Source: Sulfitobacter sp. 20_GPM-1509m
GTDB lineage: Bacteria; Pseudomonadota; Alphaproteobacteria; Rhodobacterales; Rhodobacteraceae
Assembly (NCBI RefSeq): GCF_000620505.1
Contig: NZ_JIBC01000013.1
Span: 1 to 64,000, forward strand
Length of the DNA stretch: 64,000 bases
Reading direction: 5' to 3'
Part shown: in pieces, positions 36,276 to 46,000 of the stretch
How the letters are laid out: each line of letters opens with the position of its first letter
How positions within the stretch are numbered: the stretch's first letter is position 1
Notes under the pieces: generated by a model
Told to the model about the DNA's origin: nothing
What the model saw: the letters and a program-made list of their open reading frames with translations, nothing else
Databases searched by the model: none
Translations under genes and position numbers: made by a program

Positions 36276-37640
36276 ATGTCTGAGCTTACATGGAATCCCC
36301 TCTCTATCCCGAACAACAACGGCACGTGGAATTTCGGCACGCTTAACTGGAGCGTCGAAGTCATCGACGTGATCACATTGCTCACCGTTTCGCTTCCTGC
36401 CTTGTTCGCCAATGGCGACGATGTCATCTTTGTCGATGATGACTACACCGTAACAATCGAAACCGGTGGGCTGGGCGTTCGGGCAGGAGACATCACCCTT
36501 GAGGGCGGCAATGTTCTGATTACGGGCGACGCCGACGAAGATCTGCGCCTGGGAACCGGATCACTCGTCTCGGTCGCCAACGGTGCCACCTTGACCGTCG
36601 CACAGGACATTACCGCAGGCGACGTCGTTCTGGGCGACACCGGCACACTGATCCTGAACGGTGCGAACAGCCACACAGGTGCAACCACTGTCGGCGTTGG
36701 TACGCTCGAGGTGAACGGGTCCATCACCGCATCAGACGTCAGCGTCTCCGGCACCGGCGTGCTGCAGGGCACGGGCACTATTTTCTCCGATGTCACGCTG
36801 GCCGGTGGCACGCTGGCCGGATCGCTGACCTTTGGCGGCGGGCTGGATGTCACGGGAACCACCGCCGTGAACACCGATTTGACCTTCAACAATCTGGCCA
36901 ACACATTGGACCTGACCAATCAGGCGCAGGTCAACGGACGTGTTTACATGAAAGGCGGCAATGATGTCCTGAACGTTGGCAGCAATGCCGGGATCGACGG
37001 CAATGTGCTGACCGGTTCGGGCGATGACAATGTCACCGCGACCGGCAGCCTGTCGGGCTTTGTCCGGCTGGGCAACGGCAACGACACCTTTGACAGCACC
37101 GGATCATCCGAAGCCCGCACCGTGATTGCAGGTCAGGGTGACGACACGATGACCGGCGGCAGCGGCGACGACCTGCTGCGCGGTGAAGGGGCCAACGACG
37201 TGATCAACGGCGGCGACGGCAACGACATCCTTGACGGCGGCAAAGGCCGCGATGTCATCGACGGCGGTGCGGGCGACGACATGATCTATGGCGGCAACGG
37301 CAACGACACGCTGACCGGGGGTGCAGGTGCCGATCTGTTCATCTTTACCGAGATCGAGGACCTGTGGAACGGCGGCGCCCGCGAGGTGATCACCGACTTT
37401 ACCCAAGGCGAGGACCGCCTGCGGATGCGCGGCATCGACGCGGACATCACCACGGGCGGCGACCAGAACTTCAACTTTGTCGGCGACGCAGAATTTAGCG
37501 GAACCGCAGGCGAATTGCGGTCGATAATCTCGGACGGTCGTACCTTTGTAAGCGGTGACGTGGACGGCGATGGCCTGGCCGACTTCCATCTGATCCTGGA
37601 CGGCGAAATCACCTTGCTGGGGTCGGATATCATTCTGTAA
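36276..37640 (+). CDS. RTX protein with PATR-type beta-helix repeats
   Basis: In this 454-residue secreted protein, residues about 90-280 form a beta-helix-like passenger region with an autotransporter-type repeat (GTLILNGANSHTGATTVG) and repeated GTLxVNG. Residues about 285-355 hold roughly eight RTX nonapeptides (GGSGDDLLRG, GGDGNDILDG, GGNGNDTLTG). No signal peptide or autotransporter barrel is present, so type I export from the C-terminus is likely. It follows a strong ribosome site. Confidence 0.82.
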   Translation: MSELTWNPLSIPNNNGTWNFGTLNWSVEVIDVITLLTVSLPALFANGDDVIFVDDDYTVTIETGGLGVRAGDITLEGGNVLITGDADEDLRLGTGSLVSVANGATLTVAQDITAGDVVLGDTGTLILNGANSHTGATTVGVGTLEVNGSITASDVSVSGTGVLQGTGTIFSDVTLAGGTLAGSLTFGGGLDVTGTTAVNTDLTFNNLANTLDLTNQAQVNGRVYMKGGNDVLNVGSNAGIDGNVLTGSGDDNVTATGSLSGFVRLGNGNDTFDSTGSSEARTVIAGQGDDTMTGGSGDDLLRGEGANDVINGGDGNDILDGGKGRDVIDGGAGDDMIYGGNGNDTLTGGAGADLFIFTEIEDLWNGGAREVITDFTQGEDRLRMRGIDADITTGGDQNFNFVGDAEFSGTAGELRSIISDGRTFVSGDVDGDGLADFHLILDGEITLLGSDIIL

Positions 37641-37717
37641 CCCCGCCGCCGCGCCCCCGGTCTGTCGCAGAGGAATTCATCCCGTTCCACCGCGATGGCG
37701 CGGCACAGCAAGTGACA

Positions 37718-37745
37718 CACTGCCCCCGCTATGCCGGGGGCAGTG
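37718..37745 (+). terminator. Hairpin terminator after the second RTX gene
   Basis: A perfect 11-bp inverted repeat (CACTGCCCCCG / CGGGGGCAGTG) with a 6-base loop lies 77 bases past the stop. The following GCACGTTTGG has only a short T-run. Confidence 0.55.
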
Positions 37746-37910
37746 GCACGTTTGGCCCCCCGGATCTGCGTTTACGCCCTGAAAATCCACCGTCTGCACG
37801 CAGATTCAAACGCTCAAGTGCCGGAAAACAAGGCACGCCCCGACAATACGGGCGCGAATTGCCACGCGTGAATATAACCTCTCGCATCGCTCCACCGAAT
37901 CCGATAAAAG

Positions 37911-37930
37911 ATAGTTTAACGCTAAACTAT
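37911..37930 (+). promoter_or_regulatory. Palindromic operator upstream of pdhA (shared with lpdA)
   Basis: The 20-base site is an inverted repeat with one mismatch, core GTTTAACGCTAAAC, ending 21 bases before the pdhA ATG. The same core in the same orientation lies 29 bases before lpdA. The simplest reading is one regulator controlling all pyruvate dehydrogenase subunits. Confidence 0.65.
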
Positions 37931-37951
37931 TAACGTCAGGGAGGGTCGCGC

Positions 37952-38962
37952 ATGGCCGCGAGAAAGACCACCAAGAAGCCGAATGTCTCGGCAGACGAGC
38001 TGAAGGCCTATTATCACGACATGCTGCTGATCCGCCGTTTCGAGGAAAAGGCAGGCCAGCTTTATGGCATGGGTCTGATCGGCGGCTTTTGTCACCTTTA
38101 TATCGGGCAAGAAGCCGTTGTCGTTGGCCTGGAAGCCACGACCAAGGAAGGCGACAGCCGCATTACCACCTACCGCGACCACGGCCACATGCTGGCCTGC
38201 GGCATGGACCCCAATGGCGTCATGGCCGAGCTGACCGGCCGCGAGGACGGCTATTCCAAGGGCAAGGGCGGCTCGATGCACATGTTCTCCAAGGACAAAC
38301 GCTTTTACGGCGGTCATGGCATCGTCGGCGCCAACGTGCCGCTGGGTGCCGGGCTGGCCTTTGCGGATAAGTACAAAGGCAACGACGCGGTTACATTCAC
38401 CTATTTCGGCGATGGCGCGGCCAACCAGGGTCAGGTTTACGAGACCTTCAACATGGCCGCCCTGTGGCAGCTGCCCTGTATTTTCGTGATTGAAAACAAC
38501 CAGTACGCCATGGGCACATCGCAACAGCGCTCGACCTCCAGCGCCGAAATCTGGGAACGCGGCAAGGCGTTCGGCATTCCGGGCGAAGCAGTGGACGGCA
38601 TGGATGTTCTGGCCGTCAAGGCCGCCGGTGAGACCGCTGTGGCCCACTGCCGTTCGGGCAAGGGCCCCTATATCCTGGAAATCAAAACCTACCGCTACCG
38701 CGGACACTCGATGTCGGACCCGGCCAAATACCGGACCCGCGAGGAAGTGCAGAAAATGCGCGACGAACGCGACCCGATCGAAGCCGTGCGCACGCTGCTG
38801 CTGCAAGGCGAGCACGCCACCGAAGAGGACCTGAAAGCCATCGACAAGAAGATCAAAGACGTGGTGAACGAAAGTGCCGAGTTCGCCAAGAACAGCCCGG
38901 AGCCTGCGCTCGACGAGCTGTGGACCGACATTTACGCAACCGAAATTCCGCAGGAGGCTTGA
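37952..38962 (+). CDS. pdhA: Pyruvate dehydrogenase E1 component, alpha subunit
   Basis: The 336-residue E1-alpha binds thiamine diphosphate and decarboxylates pyruvate with PdhB. It has MLLIRRFEEKAGQLYGMG at the N-terminus, the HGHMLACG region, the metal-ThDP motif GDGAANQGQVYETFNMAA (about residues 154-171) ending in IENN, and the phosphorylation-loop-like YRYRGHSMSD. GGGAGGG precedes the ATG. It starts a pdhA-pdhB-pdhC operon with a three-base gap to pdhB. Confidence 0.95.
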   Translation: MAARKTTKKPNVSADELKAYYHDMLLIRRFEEKAGQLYGMGLIGGFCHLYIGQEAVVVGLEATTKEGDSRITTYRDHGHMLACGMDPNGVMAELTGREDGYSKGKGGSMHMFSKDKRFYGGHGIVGANVPLGAGLAFADKYKGNDAVTFTYFGDGAANQGQVYETFNMAALWQLPCIFVIENNQYAMGTSQQRSTSSAEIWERGKAFGIPGEAVDGMDVLAVKAAGETAVAHCRSGKGPYILEIKTYRYRGHSMSDPAKYRTREEVQKMRDERDPIEAVRTLLLQGEHATEEDLKAIDKKIKDVVNESAEFAKNSPEPALDELWTDIYATEIPQEA

Positions 38963-38965
38963 TCC

Positions 38966-40348
38966 ATGGCAACCGAAATTCTGATGCCCGCCCTGAGCCC
39001 CACGATGGAAGAAGGCACGCTGGCCAAATGGCTGGTCAAGGAAGGTGACACCGTCAAATCCGGTGACATCATGGCCGAAATCGAAACCGACAAGGCCACG
39101 ATGGAGTTCGAAGCCGTCGACGAAGGTGTGATCGGCAAGATCCTGATCGAAGAAGGCACCGAAGGCGTGAAAGTGAACACCGCCATCGCCATTCTGGTCG
39201 AAGAAGGCGAAGAGGTCGGCGACGTAGAGGTGTCCAAGCCTGCCGAACCCGCCGAGGCTCCTGCCAAGGAAGAGGCCAAAGGCGACAGTGCCGCCAGCGG
39301 CAAGGACCACCCTGCCCCCGCAGCACCGTCGGTCGACACCACGCCCGACTGGCCCGAGGGCACCAAGCTGAAACAACAGACTGTGCGTGAGGCCCTGCGC
39401 GATGCCATGGCCGAGGAAATGCGCCGCGACGAAAACGTGTTCCTGATGGGCGAAGAGGTGGCCGAATATCAAGGCGCCTACAAGATTTCCCAAGGGTTGC
39501 TGGATGAATTCGGCTCCAAACGGGTCATCGACACGCCGATCACTGAACATGGTTTTGCCGGCATCGGTGTCGGCGCCTCCTGGGGTGGTCTGCGCCCGAT
39601 CGTCGAATTCATGACCTGGAACTTTGCCATGCAGGCGATCGACCAGATCATCAACTCCGCCGCCAAGACGCTCTATATGTCCGGCGGCCAGATGGGCTCG
39701 CCCATGGTGTTCCGTGGCCCCAACGGTGCCGCCGCCCGCGTCGGCGCGCAGCACAGCCAGGACTACGCCGCCTGGTACATGCAGATCCCCGGCCTGAACG
39801 TGGTGATGCCCTATTCGGCCTCGGACTACAAAGGTCTGATGAAAACCGCGATCCGTGACCCGAACCCGGTAATCTTCCTTGAGAACGAAATCCTCTACGG
39901 GCGCAGCTTTGACGTGCCGGACGTGGAAGATTACACCGTGCCGTTTGGCAAGGCCCGCATCTGGCGCGAAGGCAGCGATGTGACCATCGTAAGCTTTGGC
40001 ATCGGCATGACCTATGCTCTGGAAGCCGCCGAGAAGCTGGCCGAAGAGGGCATCAGCGCCGAGGTCATCGACCTGCGCACCCTGCGCCCGATGGACACGG
40101 CCAGCATCATCAAATCGGTGCAGAAAACCAACCGCTGCGTGACTGTCGAAGAAGGCTGGCCACAGGGTTCTGTCGGCAACTACATCAGCTCGGTTCTGAT
40201 GCAGGAGGCGTTCGATTACCTGGATGCGCCTGTCATCAACTGTACGGGCAAGGATGTGCCAATGCCCTATGCGGCGAACCTGGAAAAACACGCACTGGTC
40301 ACCACCGCCGAAGTTATCGAAGCGGTCAAAACCGTGACATACAAATAA
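38966..40348 (+). CDS. pdhB: Pyruvate dehydrogenase E1 component, beta subunit with lipoyl domain
   Basis: The 460-residue protein has an N-terminal lipoyl domain (about residues 1-80, lipoyl Lys in [10 protein letters not shown]), an Ala/Pro/Glu linker (about 85-120), then the E1-beta transketolase domains ([25 protein letters not shown] to the end). A lipoyl domain on E1-beta is known in alphaproteobacteria. It pairs with PdhA and passes acetyl groups to PdhC. Confidence 0.95.
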   Translation: MATEILMPALSPTMEEGTLAKWLVKEGDTVKSGDIMAEIETDKATMEFEAVDEGVIGKILIEEGTEGVKVNTAIAILVEEGEEVGDVEVSKPAEPAEAPAKEEAKGDSAASGKDHPAPAAPSVDTTPDWPEGTKLKQQTVREALRDAMAEEMRRDENVFLMGEEVAEYQGAYKISQGLLDEFGSKRVIDTPITEHGFAGIGVGASWGGLRPIVEFMTWNFAMQAIDQIINSAAKTLYMSGGQMGSPMVFRGPNGAAARVGAQHSQDYAAWYMQIPGLNVVMPYSASDYKGLMKTAIRDPNPVIFLENEILYGRSFDVPDVEDYTVPFGKARIWREGSDVTIVSFGIGMTYALEAAEKLAEEGISAEVIDLRTLRPMDTASIIKSVQKTNRCVTVEEGWPQGSVGNYISSVLMQEAFDYLDAPVINCTGKDVPMPYAANLEKHALVTTAEVIEAVKTVTYK

Positions 40349-40360
40349 GGAGCGCGCGAT

Positions 40361-41680
40361 ATGCCTATTGAAATTCTCATGCCCGCGCTTTCACCCACCA
40401 TGGAAGAGGGCACATTGGCCAAATGGCTGGTGAAAGAAGGCGACACCGTCAGCTCGGGCGACCTGCTGGCGGAAATCGAGACCGACAAGGCGACGATGGA
40501 ATTCGAAGCCGTGGACGAAGGCGTGATCGGCAAGATCATGGTCGAGGAAGGCAGCGAAGGGGTCAAGGTCAACACCGTGATCGCCGTGTTGCTGGAAGAC
40601 GGCGAAAGTGCCGATGACCTCGGATCGACCAAAGCCGCCCCCAAGGCCGACGCGCCGAAAGAGGATGCGAAGGAAGCGCCGCAAGCCAAGGCAGCCGAAG
40701 CTGCGGCACCAGAGGTCGCGGCACCCGCCACCCCCAAAGGTGATGACGGCAAACGCATCTTTGCCTCGCCATTGGCCCGTCGCATCGCGGCGGACAAGGG
40801 CGTGGACCTGGCTCAGGTCTCCGGCTCCGGTCCGCACGGGCGCATCGTCAAGGCGGATGTCGAAGGGCTGTCCGCTTCGGACACCCCCAAGGCCGCTGCA
40901 TCCAAACCCGCCGAGGCGTCGGATGCACCCAAAGCGGCAATGGCCACTGGCCCGTCCGCAAGCGCCGTCGCCAAGATGTACGAAGGCCGCGACTATACCG
41001 AGGTCAAGCTGGACGGCATGCGCAAAACCATTGCCGCCCGTCTGACCGAGGCCAAGCAGACCGTGCCGCATTTCTACCTGCGCCGCGACATCCAGCTGGA
41101 CGAACTGCTGGCCTTCCGCGCCACGCTGAACAAACAGCTTGAAGGGCGCGGTGTGAAATTGTCGGTCAACGACTTCATCATCAAGGCCTGCGCCAACGCC
41201 CTGCAACAGGTGCCCGATGCCAACGCGGTCTGGGCCGGTGACCGTATTCTGAAGCTGACACCCTCGGACGTGGCTGTGGCTGTGGCAATCGAAGGAGGAC
41301 TGTTCACACCGGTCCTGCAAGATGCACACCACAAGTCGCTGTCGGCCCTGTCATCCGAAATGAAAGACCTCGCCACCCGCGCCCGCGACCGCAAACTTGC
41401 GCCGCATGAATACCAGGGCGGCAGCTTTGCTATCTCGAACCTTGGCATGTTCGGTATCGACAATTTCGACGCAGTCATCAACCCGCCCCACGGCGCGATC
41501 CTTGCGGTCGGTGCAGGCGTCAAGAAACCGGTTGTCGGCAAGGACGGCGAGCTGGCGGTGGCCACGGTCATGTCCGTGACACTTTCGGTCGACCACCGCG
41601 TCATCGACGGCGCATTGGGAGCCGAGCTGCTGAACGCGATCAAGGACAACCTTGAAAATCCGATGGCGATGCTCGCTTAG
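40361..41680 (+). CDS. pdhC: Dihydrolipoamide acetyltransferase (E2)
   Basis: The 439-residue E2 has one lipoyl domain (about residues 1-80, with [10 protein letters not shown]), a linker, the peripheral subunit-binding domain ([17 protein letters not shown] and [13 protein letters not shown], about 133-167) and the catalytic domain with [14 protein letters not shown] near the C-terminus. It transfers acetyl to CoA and forms the complex core. GGAGCGCG lies before the ATG. A bidirectional terminator follows. Confidence 0.95.
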   Translation: MPIEILMPALSPTMEEGTLAKWLVKEGDTVSSGDLLAEIETDKATMEFEAVDEGVIGKIMVEEGSEGVKVNTVIAVLLEDGESADDLGSTKAAPKADAPKEDAKEAPQAKAAEAAAPEVAAPATPKGDDGKRIFASPLARRIAADKGVDLAQVSGSGPHGRIVKADVEGLSASDTPKAAASKPAEASDAPKAAMATGPSASAVAKMYEGRDYTEVKLDGMRKTIAARLTEAKQTVPHFYLRRDIQLDELLAFRATLNKQLEGRGVKLSVNDFIIKACANALQQVPDANAVWAGDRILKLTPSDVAVAVAIEGGLFTPVLQDAHHKSLSALSSEMKDLATRARDRKLAPHEYQGGSFAISNLGMFGIDNFDAVINPPHGAILAVGAGVKKPVVGKDGELAVATVMSVTLSVDHRVIDGALGAELLNAIKDNLENPMAMLA

Positions 41681-41743
41681 GCCCGTATCTTCTCTGGTTT
41701 GAGAATTCCGGGGACGCCCGCTTGGGCGGCAGACCAAAACGAC

Positions 41744-41771
41744 AAAAGCCGGGGCACTGCCCCGGCTTTTT
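41744..41771. terminator. Bidirectional terminator between pdhC and cysE
   Basis: A perfect 12-bp stem (AAAAGCCGGGGC / GCCCCGGCTTTT) with loop ACT, flanked by A-run and T-run on either side, lies between two convergent genes. Confidence 0.88.
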
Positions 41772-41795
41772 CAATCTAATCACATAAAGAGCCGG

Positions 41796-42611
41796 TTAAA
41801 ACTCTTCGTTCTTGCCCAACATGTGGTTCATCGAGATCGCAGGCTGGTCACAGCCCGCTTCGCCCACGATGCGCGCGGGAATGCCCGCCACCGTCTTGCA
41901 GGGCGGCACCTCTTCCAGAACCACGGAGCCTGCGGCGATCCGGCTGCAATGGCCGATCTTGATATTGCCCAGAACCTTGGCCCCCGCCCCGATCAGCACA
42001 CCATCGCCGATCTTGGGGTGACGGTCCTGTTCTTCCTTGCCGGTCCCGCCCAGCGTCACCGAATGCAGCATCGACACGTTGTCGCCCACCACGGCGGTTT
42101 CACCAATCACGATGGAATGGGCGTGGTCGATCATGATCCCCTTACCGATGCGCGCAGCGGGGTGGATGTCCACGCCGAAAATCTCGCTCACCCGCATCTG
42201 GAAGAAATAGGCCAGATCGCGATGCCCCTGCTGCCACAGGAAATGCCCCACGCGATAGGCCTGGACCGCCTGATATCCCTTGAAATACAGGATCGGCTGC
42301 ACCAGCCGGTGGCAGGCAGGATCACGTTCATAAACCGCCACCAGATCCGCACGCGCCGCCTCGATCAACTCGGGGGCCGCAGCATAAGCCTCGTCGACAA
42401 TCTCGCGCACCACCACCATCGACATCTCGTTCGACGCCAGTTTCGCGGCAATCCGGTAACTCAGCGCCTTGTCGATGGTCTTGTGATGCAGGATACACGC
42501 GTGGACAAATCCCCCGATCAGGGGTTCGTCATCTACCGCCGTGCGGGCTTCGTCTGTGATCTGGTCCCACACCGGGTCCATTGCAGAGACGTTGGTTCTC
42601 AATTCAGCCAT
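41796..42611 (-). CDS. cysE: Serine O-acetyltransferase
   Basis: The 271-residue enzyme makes O-acetylserine for cysteine synthesis. It has an N-terminal helical domain and a C-terminal left-handed beta helix: DIHPAARIGKGIMIDHAHSIVIGETA carries the hexapeptide repeats, and GVLIGAGAKVLGNIKIG continues them. Catalytic Asp and His are in MIDHAH and LHSVTLGG. Start at 42611 follows GAAAGGACAG. It sits directly downstream of the GTA cluster. Confidence 0.93.
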   Translation of the reverse strand: MAELRTNVSAMDPVWDQITDEARTAVDDEPLIGGFVHACILHHKTIDKALSYRIAAKLASNEMSMVVVREIVDEAYAAAPELIEAARADLVAVYERDPACHRLVQPILYFKGYQAVQAYRVGHFLWQQGHRDLAYFFQMRVSEIFGVDIHPAARIGKGIMIDHAHSIVIGETAVVGDNVSMLHSVTLGGTGKEEQDRHPKIGDGVLIGAGAKVLGNIKIGHCSRIAAGSVVLEEVPPCKTVAGIPARIVGEAGCDQPAISMNHMLGKNEEF

Positions 42612-42718
42612 GACACCTGTCCTTTCACGCTTCTTGATAGCGCAATAGCGGTAAAATAACCAAACGCAAACCTGTGAAGGGACATATTCCCAAATCTGAT
42701 GGGTTCGGTCCGGCGGCG

Positions 42719-43021
42719 TCACAAACCGTCCCGGACCTGCCCCAAGCGATCCCTTAACCCCAACAAAACAAGGGTCAGGCAGTCGCAATAACCGCTGTCA
42801 TCCAGCGTCGGCTCGTCCGCCAGAAGCCGCTTGCGCGCGGCATCCGACAAGGTGCCATTGCCCCACAGCGGATGCGGTCGCCCCGTCTGGCGGGCATATC
42901 TGTCGGCCCATGTGGCCTCCTTCAGCATCCGCCTGCATTGATCGGGACGCAACCGCGCAGGCACCGCCATCAGCGCCCGCGCCGCATCGCGCAGGTCGGT
43001 GTGCAGCACGGGACGCATCAC
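42719..43021 (-). CDS. Conserved small protein at the end of the GTA cluster
   Basis: The 100-residue protein (starts MMRPVLHTDLRDAARALM) overlaps the stop of the large tail gene by four bases, so it is translated as part of the GTA operon. The sequence is helical with a short Cys pair (DSGYCDCLTLVLLGL). I recall it as a protein of unknown function conserved next to GTA clusters. It could be a late GTA or DNA-processing accessory; I have no evidence for either. Confidence 0.65.
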   Translation of the reverse strand: MMRPVLHTDLRDAARALMAVPARLRPDQCRRMLKEATWADRYARQTGRPHPLWGNGTLSDAARKRLLADEPTLDDSGYCDCLTLVLLGLRDRLGQVRDGL

Positions 43022-46000
43022 AGATCGACCGTGATCCGCCCTGCCAGCCCCGCCCCGTAGCGCGCCGAAAGTTGCGCCACCTCGACCTCGACCGCGCCCA
43101 GCGCCGCGTCGGCAGCCTGTGCCGCAGCGTCATAGGTCCACGCAGGCCCCGCAACACTGTCTTGGCGCAGCACCGCCCCGTTCTTCAGCACCCGCACACG
43201 GTAGCTTTCGATATCCTCTCCCAGCGGCACCTCGACCATGTCCCAACCATCGCCATCAATCCGTGTCCGCCGCACCCAGCTCACGGCAATATCACCGGAG
43301 CCAAGCACATCCGCGCGCAGATGCACCGGCGCATAGGGCCGCAGCCCGTTGCCATCAAAGGCTTGCACCTGCGCGACATAGCTCGGATCATCCAGCCCCC
43401 GCCGCGCAGGGCCGATGCGATAATGTTGCGCCACGCGCCGCAGGCTGGAGGCCATCGCGATCTGCGCTGGCGTGCCGTTCATCAGCACCATCCACGACCC
43501 CACCGGCCAGGCATCCGGCATCAGCGCATCGGTACCCAACTGTCCGCGCAATCTGCGGCGCAACAGATAGGTATCGGGCGCGATCAGTTCCGCCTCCTGA
43601 AACTGGAACAGCTCCCAGTTGTCACTGCTCCCGTCCCCGATGGCGCACAGGTTGCGCCCGTTCAGCACCGCCGCCTCGGACACTGATGAAAGCGCCCCGT
43701 GCATTAGGCGCACTTCCAGTGCCTCGCCCTCGTCCCAGATCGCGGGCGCATGGCGCACCAATGCCGATTGCGTCAGGCCAATCACCGCCTCCTGCGCAAT
43801 GATGCTGTTCAGCGTGTAATCCTCATCCGACGGTGCGCTGTATACGGCAACTGTCCCGGGCCAAGGCTCTGCCGTCACCGCCAGATGCGGCGCGTGGGGC
43901 ACCTCGTCGCCGGTCATCAGCGGCAGGTCCAGAAAGAACGGCGACACCGGCACCGGCGGGACAAAGTCGCGCACCCGCGCCAGCGCATCCTCCATGTCCG
44001 AGGGGTCATAAACACCCGGCTCGATCCGCACCGCTTCCAGCATCTGGAATGCGCCCTGCTCAACCCGGTCCACGCGGTAGCGTGCGGTATCGTCGCCATC
44101 ACCGTTCAACCCGATCACATCTCCCGCACCAACCCCCATCAACGACGGCGGCAAGGCCACGCGCACCGCGTCGCGCGCCACACGCGCCTCGACCAGCCAG
44201 CGTTCCAACACCTGCCGTCCCTCGGCGCGCGTCATCGCCAGCGCCACCTCGGATGTGGCCACCGCGTGCGTTGCGTCATCCGGCAGCACGGCTTCTTCCG
44301 CGATGGTCTCGAAATTGCCATCGGCCTGCACGAACCGCAGCCGCACGCGCCCTGCCATTTCGGCTTCGGCCTCGCGGATACGTTCCTGCGTGCCTTCCAT
44401 CTCGTCACTGACGACCAGATCGCTGCCTGCCACATCTGCCGTCAAGGCCCCATCCCGCTTGCGAAAGGCCAGCACCCCGTCGCGTTCAACCGCATCAAAG
44501 CCATACCGCAGCATCAGCGGCTGCAAGGATGCCCGCGCGTCGGCCACATCGCCCACCACATAGCCGCGCACATAACCGTGCAAGTGCGAGGTGTCATAGG
44601 CCTGCAAGCCCGCCTTTTCGCAGATCTCACCCACAACCGACGCCAGCGTGCGCGCGCCGGTGCGCCCGTTGATCCAGTGACCGCGGGTATAATTCTCTCC
44701 ATCGCTCCACTGCGCTGTGTTGTTGGGGAAGAAAGGATAGGGCCGCGTGTCCCAGGCCCAGACAAAGCTGCGGGACAGGTCCAGCATCGGCGCCCCGTAT
44801 TCCACCGACACCGGATTGTGCGCGGCCTCCCCCCAATAGGAATACATCGCCCGCAGATACCGCTTCTGAATCAGATCGTCGCGCGTGCCGTCCGAATAAT
44901 GCGGCAAATCGCTTTCCGAGGATTTCGCATCCAGGAACTTGTTCGGCTGGTTGGTCCCCTTGTCCACCGCCGCACAGCCCAGTTCGGTAAACCATATTGG
45001 CTTGGATTGCGGCTCCCATGCGGTCGGCACTTCGCAGCGCACGCCGTTCACCCGTTCGTGGTGCGTGTTCTGCCACCAGTTGCGCAGGTCCTTGTAGCGG
45101 TAGACCCACGGCTCACCATGTGCGCCATCGGTGATCGGCGTGCGGATCTGCGCGTTGCGGGCATCCGTGGAATGGTAATACCAGTCATAGCCTTCGCCGC
45201 CCTCGATGTTGGCACGCAAATAATCCAGATTATAGATCTCCCCCTGATCCGCATCCAGATGCGCGTCGCCCTCCCGCCAGTCCGACAGCGGCATGTAATT
45301 GTCGATCCCGACAAAGTCGATCTCGTCATCGGCCCACAGCGGATCAAGGTGAAAGAACACATCACCCGACCCGTCCTGCGGTTGATAGCCGAAGTATTCC
45401 GACCAGTCCGCCGCATAGCCGATCTTGGTCCCGGCCCCCAGCAGGCTGCGCACTTCACCTGCCAGCCCACGCAGGGCCGCTACGAAGGGAAAGCTGTTCC
45501 CGGCCCCCCGGATCTGCGTCAGCCCGCGCAATTCGGACCCCACACAGAACGCATCAACACCACCCGCCGCCGCACACAGCGCCGCATAGTGCAGGATGAA
45601 CCGCGACAGGCTCCATTCCTCGGGGCCGGTGTAGGTGACCGCGCCATCGCCCACGATGAAATCCGCCGCCGTCACGCTGCCGACAAAGGCCGCAACCTCC
45701 GCGTCTGCCACAGCCGTCCCGTCCGGCGACCCATTCTGCCCCGCCGCCTTGGACGTGGTGATCCGCCCCCGCCATGGCAAAGCGGGCTGGCCCAAAGCAT
45801 CCGAATAGGGATCAGGCAACGCATTTCCCGCCAGCTGGTCCATCAGCACAAAAGGGTAAAACATCACCGCCTTGCCCGCGTCATTCAGCGCGTGGATCGC
45901 CTCGACCACAGCAGCGTCCGCCGTCGTACCGCCATAGACCGGACGGTCGCTCACCTCGGCAATCTCCTGCGCAGCACTGCGTGTCAGCCCCGACACGACC

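Larger units (their letters stand above)
37641..37951. other. Intergenic region between RTX gene and pdhA
   Basis: These 311 bases hold a hairpin terminator (37718-37745) for the RTX gene and the palindromic operator (37911-37930) with the ribosome site GGGAGGG before pdhA. A short open frame at 37712-37933 overlaps both and has no other support, so I do not call it. Confidence 0.7.

Noticed and set aside
37712-37933. 73-codon plus-strand frame before pdhA
   Set aside because: It spans the terminator hairpin and the operator, has no ribosome site and no recognisable sequence.
37922-40291. 789-codon open frame antisense to pdhA and pdhB
   Set aside because: It is the mirror of pyruvate dehydrogenase codon usage (His/Val/Phe/Gly-rich), crosses two real genes and covers the operator, so it is a shadow.
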